DNA of 64,000 bases from Candidatus Binatia bacterium (GTDB lineage Bacteria; Desulfobacterota; Binatia; UBA9968; JAJDTQ01), in assembly GCA_951813575.1 (NCBI GenBank), contig OX638375.1:1751042-1815041 (forward strand), read 5' to 3'. Each line of letters opens with the position of its first letter. Within the stretch, counting starts at the first letter, position 1. The notes under the pieces are model-generated. The model saw nothing but the letters and a program-made list of their open reading frames with translations. It was not told where the DNA came from and did no database searches. The position numbers were made by a program, and so were the translations under genes. This document shows positions 36,032-44,789 of this stretch, in pieces.

Positions 36032-37408
36032 GGAACCCTCGTACTCCTCCGCGCCCGGGTAGCCTTCGTCGTCCCGCCCGGAATAGTCTTCGAACCGGGT
36101 GTATTCCTTCAGGAAGGTCATCCTGATGGTATCCACGGGCCCGTTGCGCTGCTTGGCGATGTTGATCTCGGCGACGCCCGGGTTCTTGTTGGCGTCGTAG
36201 GCGTCGTCCCTGTACACGAACATGATCACGTCGGCGTCCTGCTCGATGGCGCCGGACTCGCGCAGGTCCGCCATCTGGGGATGTTTGTCGCCCCGTTCCT
36301 CCACTCGCCGGTTGAGCTGCGACAGGGCGACCACCGGGACCCTCAGCTCCTTGGCGAGGGCCTTGAGGGAACGTGAGATCTCGGAGATTTCCTGCTCGCG
36401 GTTGGGCGAGTCCCGGTGTCCGCGCATGAGCTGCAGGTAGTCGATGATCACCAGTCCGATCTTCCGGGTCCGGTCGCGCAGCAGCCGCCGGGTCTTGGCG
36501 CGCACCTCCAGCACCGTAATGGCGGGGGTGTCGTCGATGTAGACCGGCGCGTCCCCCAACTGCCCGGCCGTCTTCACCAGCGCGGGGAACTCGTGCTCCC
36601 GGAGATAGCCGGTGCGGAGCCGGGAGTGGTCCACCCGGGCCTCCGAGCACAGCATCCGCAGGACGAGCTGCTCCATCGCCATCTCGAGGGAAAAGATGGC
36701 CACGCCGATGCCCTGCAAGGCCGCGTTGACGGCGATGTTGAGCGCGAACGCGGTCTTCCCCATGCCCGGCCGCCCGGCGACGATGAGCAGGTCCGAGGGT
36801 TGGAACCCCGCGGTGAGGCGATCGAGGTCGCGATAGCCCGTGGGCACGCCGGTGACCATCTCCTTGCGGTGGTAGAGCTCGTCGACCTTCTTGATGGTGT
36901 CGGTCATGACGTCGCCGACCCTCACGAAAGACGCGCGGACGCGGTCTTCCGAGATGTCGAAGATGGCGCGCTCCGCGTCGTCGAGGAAGTCGTCCACGTC
37001 GCCCCGTTCCTCCATCCCGCGGGTGGCGATGTCGGTGGACGTCCGGATGAGGTGGCGGAGAATGGCCTTCTCCCTGACGATGCGCGCGTAGTAGGCGATG
37101 TTGGCGGCGGTGGGGACCTGGCTCGCGAGCTCCGCCAGATAGGCCGAGCCGCCCACGTCCTCCAGCTCTCCCCTGGCCTTGAGCTGGTCGCTCAGGGTGA
37201 TGAGGTCCACCGGCTCGTTGCGGTCCCAGAGGTCCACCATGGCCCGGTAGATCTTTCGGTGCGACTCCCGGTAGAGGTCGTCGGCCTTGACCAGCTCGAT
37301 GACCGTGTTGATGGCCTCGTTGTCCAGCAGCACGCCGCCGAGGATCGATGCCTCCGCTTCCAGGTTCTGGGGCGGGAGCTTGTGAATGCTGTCCGTCACG
37401 TCCGCCAT
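36029..37408 (-). CDS. dnaB: Replicative DNA helicase DnaB
   Basis: 459 residues. N-terminal primase-interacting domain (about 10-110, PPQNLEAEASILGG), linker, then the RecA-type motor: Walker A AGRPGMGKT near residue 217, IFSLEM, IIDYLQLM (Walker B), SQLNRRVE, and arginine-finger region DLRESGAIEQDADV. It unwinds DNA at the replication fork. The start has GAGGGG upstream. The C-terminal tail is acidic and ends within the palindromic element; the last codon and the TAG stop touch the element end. Confidence 0.96.
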   Translation of the reverse strand: MADVTDSIHKLPPQNLEAEASILGGVLLDNEAINTVIELVKADDLYRESHRKIYRAMVDLWDRNEPVDLITLSDQLKARGELEDVGGSAYLAELASQVPTAANIAYYARIVREKAILRHLIRTSTDIATRGMEERGDVDDFLDDAERAIFDISEDRVRASFVRVGDVMTDTIKKVDELYHRKEMVTGVPTGYRDLDRLTAGFQPSDLLIVAGRPGMGKTAFALNIAVNAALQGIGVAIFSLEMAMEQLVLRMLCSEARVDHSRLRTGYLREHEFPALVKTAGQLGDAPVYIDDTPAITVLEVRAKTRRLLRDRTRKIGLVIIDYLQLMRGHRDSPNREQEISEISRSLKALAKELRVPVVALSQLNRRVEERGDKHPQMADLRESGAIEQDADVIMFVYRDDAYDANKNPGVAEINIAKQRNGPVDTIRMTFLKEYTRFEDYSGRDDEGYPGAEEYEGS

Positions 37409-37411
37409 GGG

Positions 37412-37789
37412 TCACCCCTCGCCGCCGGCTCCGGTGTCCTGACCGTGCTCCGCGGTCACCACCGTGTGGATGCCGCCCCGGACGTTGAAATCGCCGGTGA
37501 CCTTCATGTACTTGGGCGAACAGGCCGCCACCAGGTCGTCGAGGATCCGGTTGACCACATCCTCGTGAAAGGCGCCTTCGTCACGGAACGACCAGAGATA
37601 GAGCTTGAGGGACAGGAGCTCGATACACCGCGGACCGGGAATGTAGCGGATCCGGATGGCGGCGAAGTCGGGTTGTCCGGTCTTGGGGCACACGCAGGTG
37701 AACTCCGGGCATTCCATGGCCACTTCGTAGTCCCGGTCCTGCCGCGGGTTGGGAATGGTCTCGATCTGTTTGCTGGGTTGCGTCGGCAC
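37412..37789 (-). CDS. queF: 7-cyano-7-deazaguanine reductase (QueF, NADPH-dependent)
   Basis: About 125 residues, the unimodular QueF size. The catalytic Cys is in [15 protein letters not shown] and the following Asp completes the pair; [20 protein letters not shown] carries the substrate-binding Glu/His. It reduces preQ0 to preQ1 in queuosine synthesis. GTG at 37789 has AGAGG upstream and is preferred; another GTG six codons earlier is possible. It lies three bases before dnaB on the same strand. Confidence 0.93.
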   Translation of the reverse strand: MPTQPSKQIETIPNPRQDRDYEVAMECPEFTCVCPKTGQPDFAAIRIRYIPGPRCIELLSLKLYLWSFRDEGAFHEDVVNRILDDLVAACSPKYMKVTGDFNVRGGIHTVVTAEHGQDTGAGGEG

Positions 37790-37866
37790 GGTGCCTGCCT
37801 CTCCCACGTCACCCGGCGCCGAGGGCGCCTTGACTTGACGCCCCCCGGACGCCAGACTGACGCCGC

Positions 37867-38115
37867 ATGAAACTCGACATCCACGTTCCTTCCATCGACG
37901 GCGTCGTCAGGGCCGAGATCCGATCGGTCGAAGACGGCGACTCGTGGTCGGCCTACCTCGTCCTCATCGGCGGCGTCGCGCTGGCGGATGCCTGTCTGGT
38001 GCTGGCGCGCTCCGGGGCGCCGCTCCGTTTCAGCGGCGAGACGGCCGAGGCCGCCGAATCCCAAGCCAAGGAGTACGTCCAGGCTCACTACCGGGTCGCG
38101 CGCATGATCTGGTGA
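37867..38115 (+). CDS. Hypothetical protein
   Basis: 82 residues, beginning [20 protein letters not shown], with a charged N-terminal half and a C-terminal helix rich in Ala/Glu ([20 protein letters not shown]). No family recognised. No convincing ribosome-binding site. It is kept because the codon bias looks coding and the frame is open between queF and the next genes. Confidence 0.45.
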   Translation: MKLDIHVPSIDGVVRAEIRSVEDGDSWSAYLVLIGGVALADACLVLARSGAPLRFSGETAEAAESQAKEYVQAHYRVARMIW

Positions 38116-38146
38116 GCCCGGGCGCCCGCCTGCCGGGGCGGCCCCG

Positions 38147-38359
38147 TCACGTCAGCCGCACGCTGTACTCGAGGACCTCGCTGAGCCTTCGTATCTTGGT
38201 GGCCTGGTCCAGGCGCTCCTCGCGGGGCGCGAGGAAATAGCGATCCAGGCTGTTCCGGAGATTCCACTCCAGCACCTCGATGCATTGCTCGGTGACGTCC
38301 CGCTCGAGCCGCCGTTGTTGCTGCTGGCGGACCTTGCTGATCTCTACGACGCGCGCCAT
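38147..38359 (-). CDS. Hypothetical small basic/helical protein
   Basis: 70 residues from the ATG giving MARVVEISKVRQQQQRRLER. Predicted helical with Arg/Gln/Glu clusters; no family recognised. It lies 40 bases after the aguA stop on the same strand and may be the last gene of that unit. Confidence 0.5.
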   Translation of the reverse strand: MARVVEISKVRQQQQRRLERDVTEQCIEVLEWNLRNSLDRYFLAPREERLDQATKIRRLSEVLEYSVRLT

Positions 38360-38398
38360 GACACAGGGAGACCACACTAGGAACACGCGAGCAGACTG

Positions 38399-39445
38399 TC
38401 AAGTCGCGGGCTGCTGCTGGGTGACGCAGTGGATGCCTCCGAGTCCGAGGATCAACGCCCGGGTGTCGATGCCGGCCACCCGGCGTCCCGGAAACAGCGG
38501 CGCCAGCGTGTCCAGAGCGACTTGGTCCCTGGGTCCGCCGTAGAGCGGCACCAGCACCACCCCGTTGGCCATGTAGAAATTCGCGTAGCTCGCGGGCAGC
38601 CGCGAGCCGTCCGCCGTCACCGGATCGGGTTGCGGCAGCGGCACCACCCGGAGCGGGCGCCCGCGCAGATCCTCGGCGGACGCCAAACAGCGGAAATTCT
38701 CTTGCAGCGCGCGGTGGTTCGCGTCCCGGGGGTCGTCTTCCACCACGCACACGACGGTATCCGTGCTCACGAAGCGCGCCAGGTTGTCGATGTGTCCGTC
38801 GGTGTCGTCTCCCACCATGCCGGCCGGGAGCCAGAGGACGCGCCGGACCCCGAGGGTGGAGCGCAGCACGGCCTCGATGTCCTCCCTTGTCCGGCCGGGG
38901 TTGCGGTTGGGGTTCAGAAGGCACGCCTCGGTGACGAGGCAGAGGCCGGCGCCGTCGACGTCGATGGAGCCTCCCTCCAGCACGATTCCCGGAACGAACG
39001 CCCGCAGGCCGAGGGCCTCGTTGATCCGGGGCGGCACGGCGTCGTCCGCCACGTAGTCCGGGTACTTCAACCCCCAGGCGTTGAAGCGCCAGTCCACCAA
39101 GGCCTCGGACCCGCCCGCCGCGGTAATGAAGGTCGGCCCGTAGTCCCGTATCCACACGTCGACGGTGGGGATGCGATGAAACAGGACCCGGCGCGTATCG
39201 ACGCCGGCGCGCCCGAGACGTGCCGATGCCGAGGTTTCGGAAAGAGCGTCGTCGACCAGCAGACGGACCCGCTCGCCGCCGGTCAGCGCCCGGATCATCT
39301 CGACCCAGGTCTGCCGCACCCGGTCGAGGTCGTGCGGCCAGGTGTCCTGGTTGTGGGGCCACGCGAGCCACGTGGCGGCGTGGGGCTCCCACTCCGCCGG
39401 CATCCGGTAACCCGCCGCCCGGGGCTCCGCCGCGTCGCGTCGCAC
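38399..39445 (-). CDS. aguA: Agmatine deiminase
   Basis: 348 residues, a pentein-fold guanidine-modifying enzyme. Conserved WIRDYGPTF (near 96), LEGGSIDVDG (160), DDTDGHIDNLARF (213) and the nucleophile Cys in LGGIHCVTQQ (C340) are all present. It hydrolyses agmatine to N-carbamoylputrescine and ammonia. The gene starts GTG three bases after the aguB stop; an ATG 14 codons in is an alternative. With aguB it forms a complete agmatine-to-putrescine path. Confidence 0.95.
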   Translation of the reverse strand: MRRDAAEPRAAGYRMPAEWEPHAATWLAWPHNQDTWPHDLDRVRQTWVEMIRALTGGERVRLLVDDALSETSASARLGRAGVDTRRVLFHRIPTVDVWIRDYGPTFITAAGGSEALVDWRFNAWGLKYPDYVADDAVPPRINEALGLRAFVPGIVLEGGSIDVDGAGLCLVTEACLLNPNRNPGRTREDIEAVLRSTLGVRRVLWLPAGMVGDDTDGHIDNLARFVSTDTVVCVVEDDPRDANHRALQENFRCLASAEDLRGRPLRVVPLPQPDPVTADGSRLPASYANFYMANGVVLVPLYGGPRDQVALDTLAPLFPGRRVAGIDTRALILGLGGIHCVTQQQPAT

Positions 39446-39448
39446 GAG

Positions 39449-40318
39449 TCAGTCCAGCAGTTGCCGGGTGAGGCCGCCGTAGGCGTCGATGCGCCGGTCC
39501 CGGAGAAACGGCCAGTTGTGGCGAGCTTCCGCCACGGCGCCCAAGTCGCATTCCACCAGCAGGGTTTCGGGCCGGTTCCTGCCAGCGCGCGCCAGCACCC
39601 GGCCGGACGGGTCGGCGGCAAAGGAGTTGCCCCAGAAGGCGATCCTGTCCTCCCGGCCAACACGGTTGACCGCGGCCACGTAGACGCCGTTGGTGACCGC
39701 GTGGGAGCGCTGCACCAGCTCCCACGCTTCGAGCTGGGCGTGGCGCGAGGCCTGGGTCTCGCCCGCGCCCCAGCCGATGGCGGTGGGGTAGAAGATGATC
39801 TCGGCCCCGCCCAGGGCCGCCAGCCGCGCCGCTTCCGGAAACCACTGGTCCCAGCAGATCAGCACGCCCACATGGGCGTAGCGGGTGCGGAAGGTCCGGA
39901 ACCCCAGGTCGCCGGGGGTGAAATAGAACTTCTCGTAGAAACCGGGGTCATCCGGGATGTGCATCTTGCGGTACTTGCCCAGGATCGCTCCGTCCGCGTC
40001 GATGACCACCGCGGTGTTGTGGTAGATGCCCCGCGCCCGGGCCTCGAACACGGAAGCCACGATGACGACCTCCAGCTCCTGCGCCAGTGGACAGAAACGC
40101 TCGGTGGTGGGACCGGGGACGGGTTCCGCCAGGGAAAAGGCCTCCGTCTCCTCGGACTGCGGGAAATACCGGGAGCGGAACAGCTCCTGGACGCAGACGA
40201 TGCCGGCGCCGGCGCGGGCGGCGAGCCGGATGCGCCGCGCGGTGGCGGCGAGGTTGCGCTCTGGGTCCGGAGCCGCCCTGGACTGGATCAACCCCACGGT
40301 CACGTGGTCATTAGCCAT
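39449..40318 (-). CDS. aguB: N-carbamoylputrescine amidase
   Basis: 289 residues of the nitrilase superfamily. The catalytic triad is E in VQELFRS, K in GKYRKMHIPD and C in VLICWDQWFPE. It converts N-carbamoylputrescine to putrescine, CO2 and ammonia. It lies immediately before aguA. No arginine decarboxylase (the source of agmatine) is in the window. Confidence 0.94.
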   Translation of the reverse strand: MANDHVTVGLIQSRAAPDPERNLAATARRIRLAARAGAGIVCVQELFRSRYFPQSEETEAFSLAEPVPGPTTERFCPLAQELEVVIVASVFEARARGIYHNTAVVIDADGAILGKYRKMHIPDDPGFYEKFYFTPGDLGFRTFRTRYAHVGVLICWDQWFPEAARLAALGGAEIIFYPTAIGWGAGETQASRHAQLEAWELVQRSHAVTNGVYVAAVNRVGREDRIAFWGNSFAADPSGRVLARAGRNRPETLLVECDLGAVAEARHNWPFLRDRRIDAYGGLTRQLLD

Positions 40319-40466
40319 GGCGGAATCCGCATCTTCAAGAGTTCCGGGGTACCGGACGGGACGTGTGTACCTCTAACAAAATGACCGCGGAGGGTCCAGT
40401 GCCAATGAGCCTGTGGTTGGAACTTGCGCGTCATCTCCCATATCCTATTGCCCGGGTAGCACAACG

Positions 40467-41519
40467 ATGGCGCAATTGACTTTAGAACGATTATCAAAGG
40501 ACTTCGACACGATCAGGGCCGTCGATGGCGTTACGCTGACGGTCAAGGACGGCGAGTTCCTGGCCTTGCTGGGCCCTTCCGGCTGCGGCAAGACGACGAT
40601 CTTGCGTCTCATTGCCGGCTTTGAGCGCCACACGTCGGGCCGCATCCTGTTTGACCAGACGGTGATGTCGGGCCCTGGCGTTCACGTGCCGCCGGAACAG
40701 CGGCGCGTCGGGATCGTCTTCCAGTCCTATGCGCTTTGGCCGCACATGAGCGTGGCCGACAACGTCGGCTACCCGTTGCGGGTCGCCGGCGTCAGCGCCA
40801 GGGACCGTCACGGGCCGGTCCTCGACGCCCTCGCGACCGTCGGGCTGGAGAGCTTCGCGGCGCGCCGTCCGGCGGATCTTTCCGGTGGCCAGCGCCAGCG
40901 CGTAGCGCTGGCCCGATGTCTGGTCATGAAACCGAGGATCCTCCTGTTCGACGAACCCCTGGCGAATCTTGATGTCCATCTGCGGGCCGCGATGCAGGAC
41001 GAGTTCGTCGACCTGCACCGCAAGACCCGCACGACCATCGTCTACATCACCCACGATCAGGCCGAGGCAATGGCGATGGCCGACCGCATCGCGGTTATGT
41101 CGGACGGCCGCATCGAACAGACGGCGGCGCCCGAAACACTCTACGACGAACCCGAAACGCCGATGGTAGGGAACTTCATCGGCGAAGGGGTCATCGTCGA
41201 GGCGACCCTGACGGAGACACCGGTAGAGGGCCATGGCCGGGCCAGGGTGTTCGGCCATGAGTGCACCGTAAGGGCCGGCAGCCGCGCCACGCAGGGGCCG
41301 GTGCGGCTCTGTCTTCGCCCCGAGGCCCTGCGCCCCGATGAGGGTCACGGCTTTGCCGCCACCGTACGGCGCACAAGCTATCGCGGCGGCATCTATGCCG
41401 TCGAGGCGACCGCCGACCATGCCAGGGTACCGGTACGACTGTGGCTGCGACGGCCGCCGGCCATCGGCGAGACGCTGCGTATCGCCGTCGATGACGCATG
41501 GGTCATCCCGTCGGTCTAG
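40467..41519 (+). CDS. ABC transporter ATP-binding protein (iron-type, FbpC-like)
   Basis: 350 residues. Walker A GPSGCGKTT near 38, Q-loop FQSYALWPHM, signature LSGGQRQRVALAR near 137, Walker B ILLFDEP and H-loop YITHDQAEAMAMAD; a C-terminal TOBE-like regulatory region (about 240-350). The pattern fits the Fe3+/spermidine/sulfate subfamily. The matching permease and binding protein lie on the opposite strand just downstream, so the transporter genes are convergent rather than one operon. Its stop codon TAG is provided by the palindromic element copy B. Confidence 0.88.
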   Translation: MAQLTLERLSKDFDTIRAVDGVTLTVKDGEFLALLGPSGCGKTTILRLIAGFERHTSGRILFDQTVMSGPGVHVPPEQRRVGIVFQSYALWPHMSVADNVGYPLRVAGVSARDRHGPVLDALATVGLESFAARRPADLSGGQRQRVALARCLVMKPRILLFDEPLANLDVHLRAAMQDEFVDLHRKTRTTIVYITHDQAEAMAMADRIAVMSDGRIEQTAAPETLYDEPETPMVGNFIGEGVIVEATLTETPVEGHGRARVFGHECTVRAGSRATQGPVRLCLRPEALRPDEGHGFAATVRRTSYRGGIYAVEATADHARVPVRLWLRRPPAIGETLRIAVDDAWVIPSV

Positions 41520-41700
41520 TGTCGTGTCCCACGTAAATGTTGACAAAGATGCGCCGGATTTTCGTTGTCGGCAAGGCGCGATGACGAGCAGTGGCGGTTA
41601 CCACGCGAGGAAGACCCCGGGTCAAGCCCGGGGTGACCAACGCAGCCGACGACGAAAAAGACCAGCAGATTTGTCAATATTTACGTGGGACACGACACTA
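41517..41700. repeat. Long palindromic element, copy B
   Basis: 184 bases between the convergent ABC ATPase and permease genes. The left arm TAGTGTCGTGTCCCACGTAA is repeated as its exact reverse complement at the right end for at least 22 bases, although the sequence differs from the arms of copies A, C and D. The central part is nearly the same as in copy A, including a REP-like CCCGGGTCAAGCCCGGGG insertion at the same point. Confidence 0.88.
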
Positions 41701-41727
41701 GTGTCGTGTCCCGGGCGATCGTTCACC
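41699..41727. repeat. Solo end of a second palindromic element
   Basis: Immediately right of copy B, the sequence TAGTGTCGTGTCCC occurs again, then diverges (GGGCGATCGTTCACC). It equals the first 14 bases of copy B and may be what remains of a second element that was inserted in tandem or partly deleted. Confidence 0.5.
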
Positions 41728-41738
41728 AATCGGGTGGA

Positions 41739-43445
41739 CTAGCCCTCCCATGGCAGGACGCCGCGGGGCAGCCGCCGTGCAATCACCTGCGTCGCCAACA
41801 TCAATAGCAACACGACCAGCACCGTGACCACCGCGACCGAGGCCGCCAGCGTCGTATAGCCGCCGTCGTCGAGGTTGAAGACGATGACGCCAAGCGTCTC
41901 CGCGCCCGACGACCACAGCAGAGCCGATACGGTCAGTTCGTTGAACGCGGTCAGAAACACGACGATCCCGCCCGCCACGGCAATCGGCGCGAGCAGCGGC
42001 ATCATCACCGTGCCCAGCCGGTACATCAGGGTGGCCCCCGCCATCTGCGCCGCTTCCTCGAGGGTGGGGTCGAGTTGGTGGTAGCCGCTGATCACCGGCC
42101 TTAGACTCAACGTCAGGAAACGCGCCAGGTACGCCGCGAAAATGATCCACACCGTGTTGTAGATGCTGAAGCCGAGCAGCGGCAGAGGCTTCAGGAAGAT
42201 CAGAATGGCGGCGATGGCGAGGACGACCCCCGGGAGCGCGTAGGGAAGCTCCGCCGCCAGGTTCAGGGCGCCGAGGATGCGGCTGCGTCGTCGGGTCACG
42301 AAGTAGGCCAACACCAGCGAGACGCCGACCAGCGTCACGGAGGCCCCGCCCGCCAGGAAAAAGCTGTTGCGAAAGGCACGAATCGTCGCGTCCTGCCGCG
42401 CAAGCACCTCGACATAGTTGTCCAGGGTCGCCGTGCCGGGACCCAACGTCACGCCATAGGCGGGCACCAGCGAGGTTGAGATCAACGCCGTCAGGGGCGC
42501 CACCAGAATGAAGAAGATCACGAGCCAGCTTGCCGCCTCGACGAACGGCCGCAACCTCCCGAGCCTGAAGTCGAGGGGCTGAGACGCCGGTCCGATGGTC
42601 CGGTAGTCGCGCCGCCGCAACATCCAGCCCTGGAGCAGAACGCCCGAAAACGCGATCAGACCCACGATGATCGACAACACCGCGACCTCGGAGATGATGG
42701 TGGGTCCGAAGCTCGACAACCGCTGATAGATGAGTGTCGGGAGCACGGTGTAGCGGGCCGGAATACCGAGCAGCGCGGGAATGCCGAAGTTGCCCACCGC
42801 CGACACGAACGCAAGCGCCGCACCCGCCACCAGCGCCGGCGTCATCACGGGAATCACCACATCGCGCAGCACTCTGGCGATGCCGGCGCCGGAGGCGCGG
42901 GCGGCCTCGACGATCTCCCGCGGCAGGCCACGCAAACCGGCCCGCATGGCCAGGAACACCAGCGCGGAGTGCTGGATGCCGAGCAGCAGGGCGATGCCCT
43001 CGCGCGAATACATGGGGTGCGGCGTGCCCGGCGGCGGCGCGAGGCCGAGCGCGTTGAGAAGCGGGCTCGAAGGACCGAAAAGCTGTATCCAACTGAGCGC
43101 GGTGATCTGGGGCGGGATCATCAAGGGCAACATGAAGCAAAAGACGAGAGCCCCTTTCGCGCGCACGTCGGTGAGCGCCACCGCCAGCGCAAACGCCGTG
43201 CCCAGAGTGGTGGCGACGATGGTGCCCAGGCCGGCCGTGAACAGGGTGCGCCCCGTGGTCCGCCACGTCGAACGCGCCGACAGTACTTCTTCAAGGACCG
43301 CGGTATCGAACGCGCCGCCCGGGGCGATGCCTTCCAGCAGAAGCCGCCCCATGGGCAACACGCTCAGCACGCCGACGAACAGAACAAGGGCGGCGAACAG
43401 CACGTGTTCGCCGCCCCGTTGAAACCGTCCCCGGAATCGGGTCAA
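41739..43445 (-). CDS. ABC transporter permease, two fused FbpB-like halves
   Basis: 568 residues from TTG. A double-length permease with about 12 membrane segments and two EAA-type loops (REIVEAARASGAGIARVL near 200 and EEAAQMAGATLMYRLG near 470). Such FbpB-like permeases import iron or similar anions with an FbpC-like ATPase and FbpA-like binding protein. TTG at 43445 is preferred because CAGGGA precedes it; the open frame continues upstream into element copy C, so a longer protein is not excluded. Stop TAG lies just beyond the solo element end. Confidence 0.85.
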   Translation of the reverse strand: MTRFRGRFQRGGEHVLFAALVLFVGVLSVLPMGRLLLEGIAPGGAFDTAVLEEVLSARSTWRTTGRTLFTAGLGTIVATTLGTAFALAVALTDVRAKGALVFCFMLPLMIPPQITALSWIQLFGPSSPLLNALGLAPPPGTPHPMYSREGIALLLGIQHSALVFLAMRAGLRGLPREIVEAARASGAGIARVLRDVVIPVMTPALVAGAALAFVSAVGNFGIPALLGIPARYTVLPTLIYQRLSSFGPTIISEVAVLSIIVGLIAFSGVLLQGWMLRRRDYRTIGPASQPLDFRLGRLRPFVEAASWLVIFFILVAPLTALISTSLVPAYGVTLGPGTATLDNYVEVLARQDATIRAFRNSFFLAGGASVTLVGVSLVLAYFVTRRRSRILGALNLAAELPYALPGVVLAIAAILIFLKPLPLLGFSIYNTVWIIFAAYLARFLTLSLRPVISGYHQLDPTLEEAAQMAGATLMYRLGTVMMPLLAPIAVAGGIVVFLTAFNELTVSALLWSSGAETLGVIVFNLDDGGYTTLAASVAVVTVLVVLLLMLATQVIARRLPRGVLPWEG

Positions 43446-43468
43446 GCGACAATCCCTGGCCGGTGAAC

Positions 43469-43632
43469 TAGTGTCCTGCGTCACGAATAGCTTGATGAAT
43501 CCGCGAGGGCATTTTTGTCGTCGGCAAGGCGCGATGACGAGCAGTGGCGGGCACCACGCGAGGAAGAGCAACGCAGCCGACGGCGAAAAGGACCCGCGGA
43601 TTCGTCAAGTTATTTGTGACGCAGGACACTTA
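43469..43632. repeat. Long palindromic element, copy C
   Basis: 164 bases between the ABC binding-protein and permease genes. The left arm is TAGTGTCCTGCGTCACGAAT; the right arm reads its reverse complement with a few mismatches and one extra T at the very end (CACTTA instead of CACTA). The centre has GTCGGCAAGGCGCGATGACG and GAGCAGTGGCGGGCACCACG without a REP insertion. The TAA stop of the binding-protein gene overlaps its right end. Confidence 0.85.
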
Positions 43633-44613
43633 GTTCCCGAAGACCTCGCTGAAACGCTTCTTGTTGGTGTCGGCCTCGGTGAGCGCCTTGCCGGCATCGA
43701 AGTCCATCAGCTTGATCCGGCTGCGCGGGGGAAAGCCTTGCGGCGGCGACACTTCCGGGTGGGCGGGGAGATACCCCTGACTCGCCGCAAGCTCCTGGCC
43801 CTTGCGCGACAGCAGGAAGTCGATGAAGGCCTTGGCCGCCTCGGGGTTCTTCGCCGTGCTCAGGATCGCGACGGGCTCGGTGACCGCGCTCACTCCTTCC
43901 TCCGGAAAGACGAAGTTGACCGGCGAACCCTTGGCCTTCTCCCGGATTGGCAGGAAGTCGACAACCATGCCGTACAGTTTCTCGCCGCCGGCCACCGCGC
44001 GGAAGGTGCCGCCGTTGCCACCCTTGGGATTGACACCGTTGGCCGCGAGCTTGTCGTAGTAGGACCAGCCCAGTTCGGGATGAGCCGTCAGCGTGGCGAG
44101 GTGTATCAGCGCCGCGCCCGAGGTCAGAGGGCTCGGCATGGCAACGAGGCCCTTGGCCTTGGCGTCGACGAGATCCTTCCATGACGAAGGCTTCATCGGG
44201 GCCTTGGTGTTGTAGACGATGCCGGTGGTGATGAGCTTTGTGGAGAAGTAGTGTTTCTCCTTGTCATAGAGGGCGGGATCATAGACGTTGACCGGGGCTT
44301 CGGCATGGGCCATCAGACGTCCCTCGCGCCGCAAGCCCTCCATGGTGACCGTATCGGCGATGAGCAAGACGTCCGGCTGTGGGCTGCCGGCCGCGAACTC
44401 GGCTCGCAGCTTGGCCATGACCTTGGTGGTTCCGTCACGAATCCACTCGACCTCGACGCCGGCGTGTTGGGCCTTGAAGGCATCGACCGTCTGCTGCGCG
44501 TCCCGGTTCGGCTGGCTCGTGTAGAGCACCAACTTGCCCGATACGGCCCAGGAAGGGCCTCCGAGGGCGAGCATTGCCGCCAGAACGCCGGCTGTCGTGA
44601 GCAATTTTCTCAT
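43630..44613 (-). CDS. ABC transporter substrate-binding protein (AfuA/FutA-type iron binder)
   Basis: 327 residues. A Sec signal peptide covers about the first 23 residues, with likely cleavage after SWA. Mature protein starts KLVLYTSQPNRDAQQTVDAF, the form seen in Fe3+-binding periplasmic proteins of the FbpA/FutA type; SSWKDLVDAKAKGLVAMPSP and GYLPAHPE also match. Specificity cannot be determined. The start has GGAAAGGA upstream. It is transcribed towards the permease but separated from it by element copy C. Confidence 0.87.
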   Translation of the reverse strand: MRKLLTTAGVLAAMLALGGPSWAVSGKLVLYTSQPNRDAQQTVDAFKAQHAGVEVEWIRDGTTKVMAKLRAEFAAGSPQPDVLLIADTVTMEGLRREGRLMAHAEAPVNVYDPALYDKEKHYFSTKLITTGIVYNTKAPMKPSSWKDLVDAKAKGLVAMPSPLTSGAALIHLATLTAHPELGWSYYDKLAANGVNPKGGNGGTFRAVAGGEKLYGMVVDFLPIREKAKGSPVNFVFPEEGVSAVTEPVAILSTAKNPEAAKAFIDFLLSRKGQELAASQGYLPAHPEVSPPQGFPPRSRIKLMDFDAGKALTEADTNKKRFSEVFGN

Positions 44614-44789
44614 GTCAAATGTCCTTTCCGGGGCTCCCTTGCACCTTTCTGATAACGGGGCGCAGATGCGCTCGTGGTCGGCACCTTCGGGAGGTGCAGC
44701 CTTTATGATATCAGCCCCCTGTGAACGGATTGTGACGTCGGGGTGAAGTCTCGGTGTCGGTTTTGTCGAACCCGTTCGCGGCGGAACGC

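Noticed and set aside
40380-40440. Sigma-54 promoter in front of the ABC ATPase (TGGTTGGAACTTGC)
   Set aside because: The spacing between GG and GC is one base short of the strict requirement and the match is poor.
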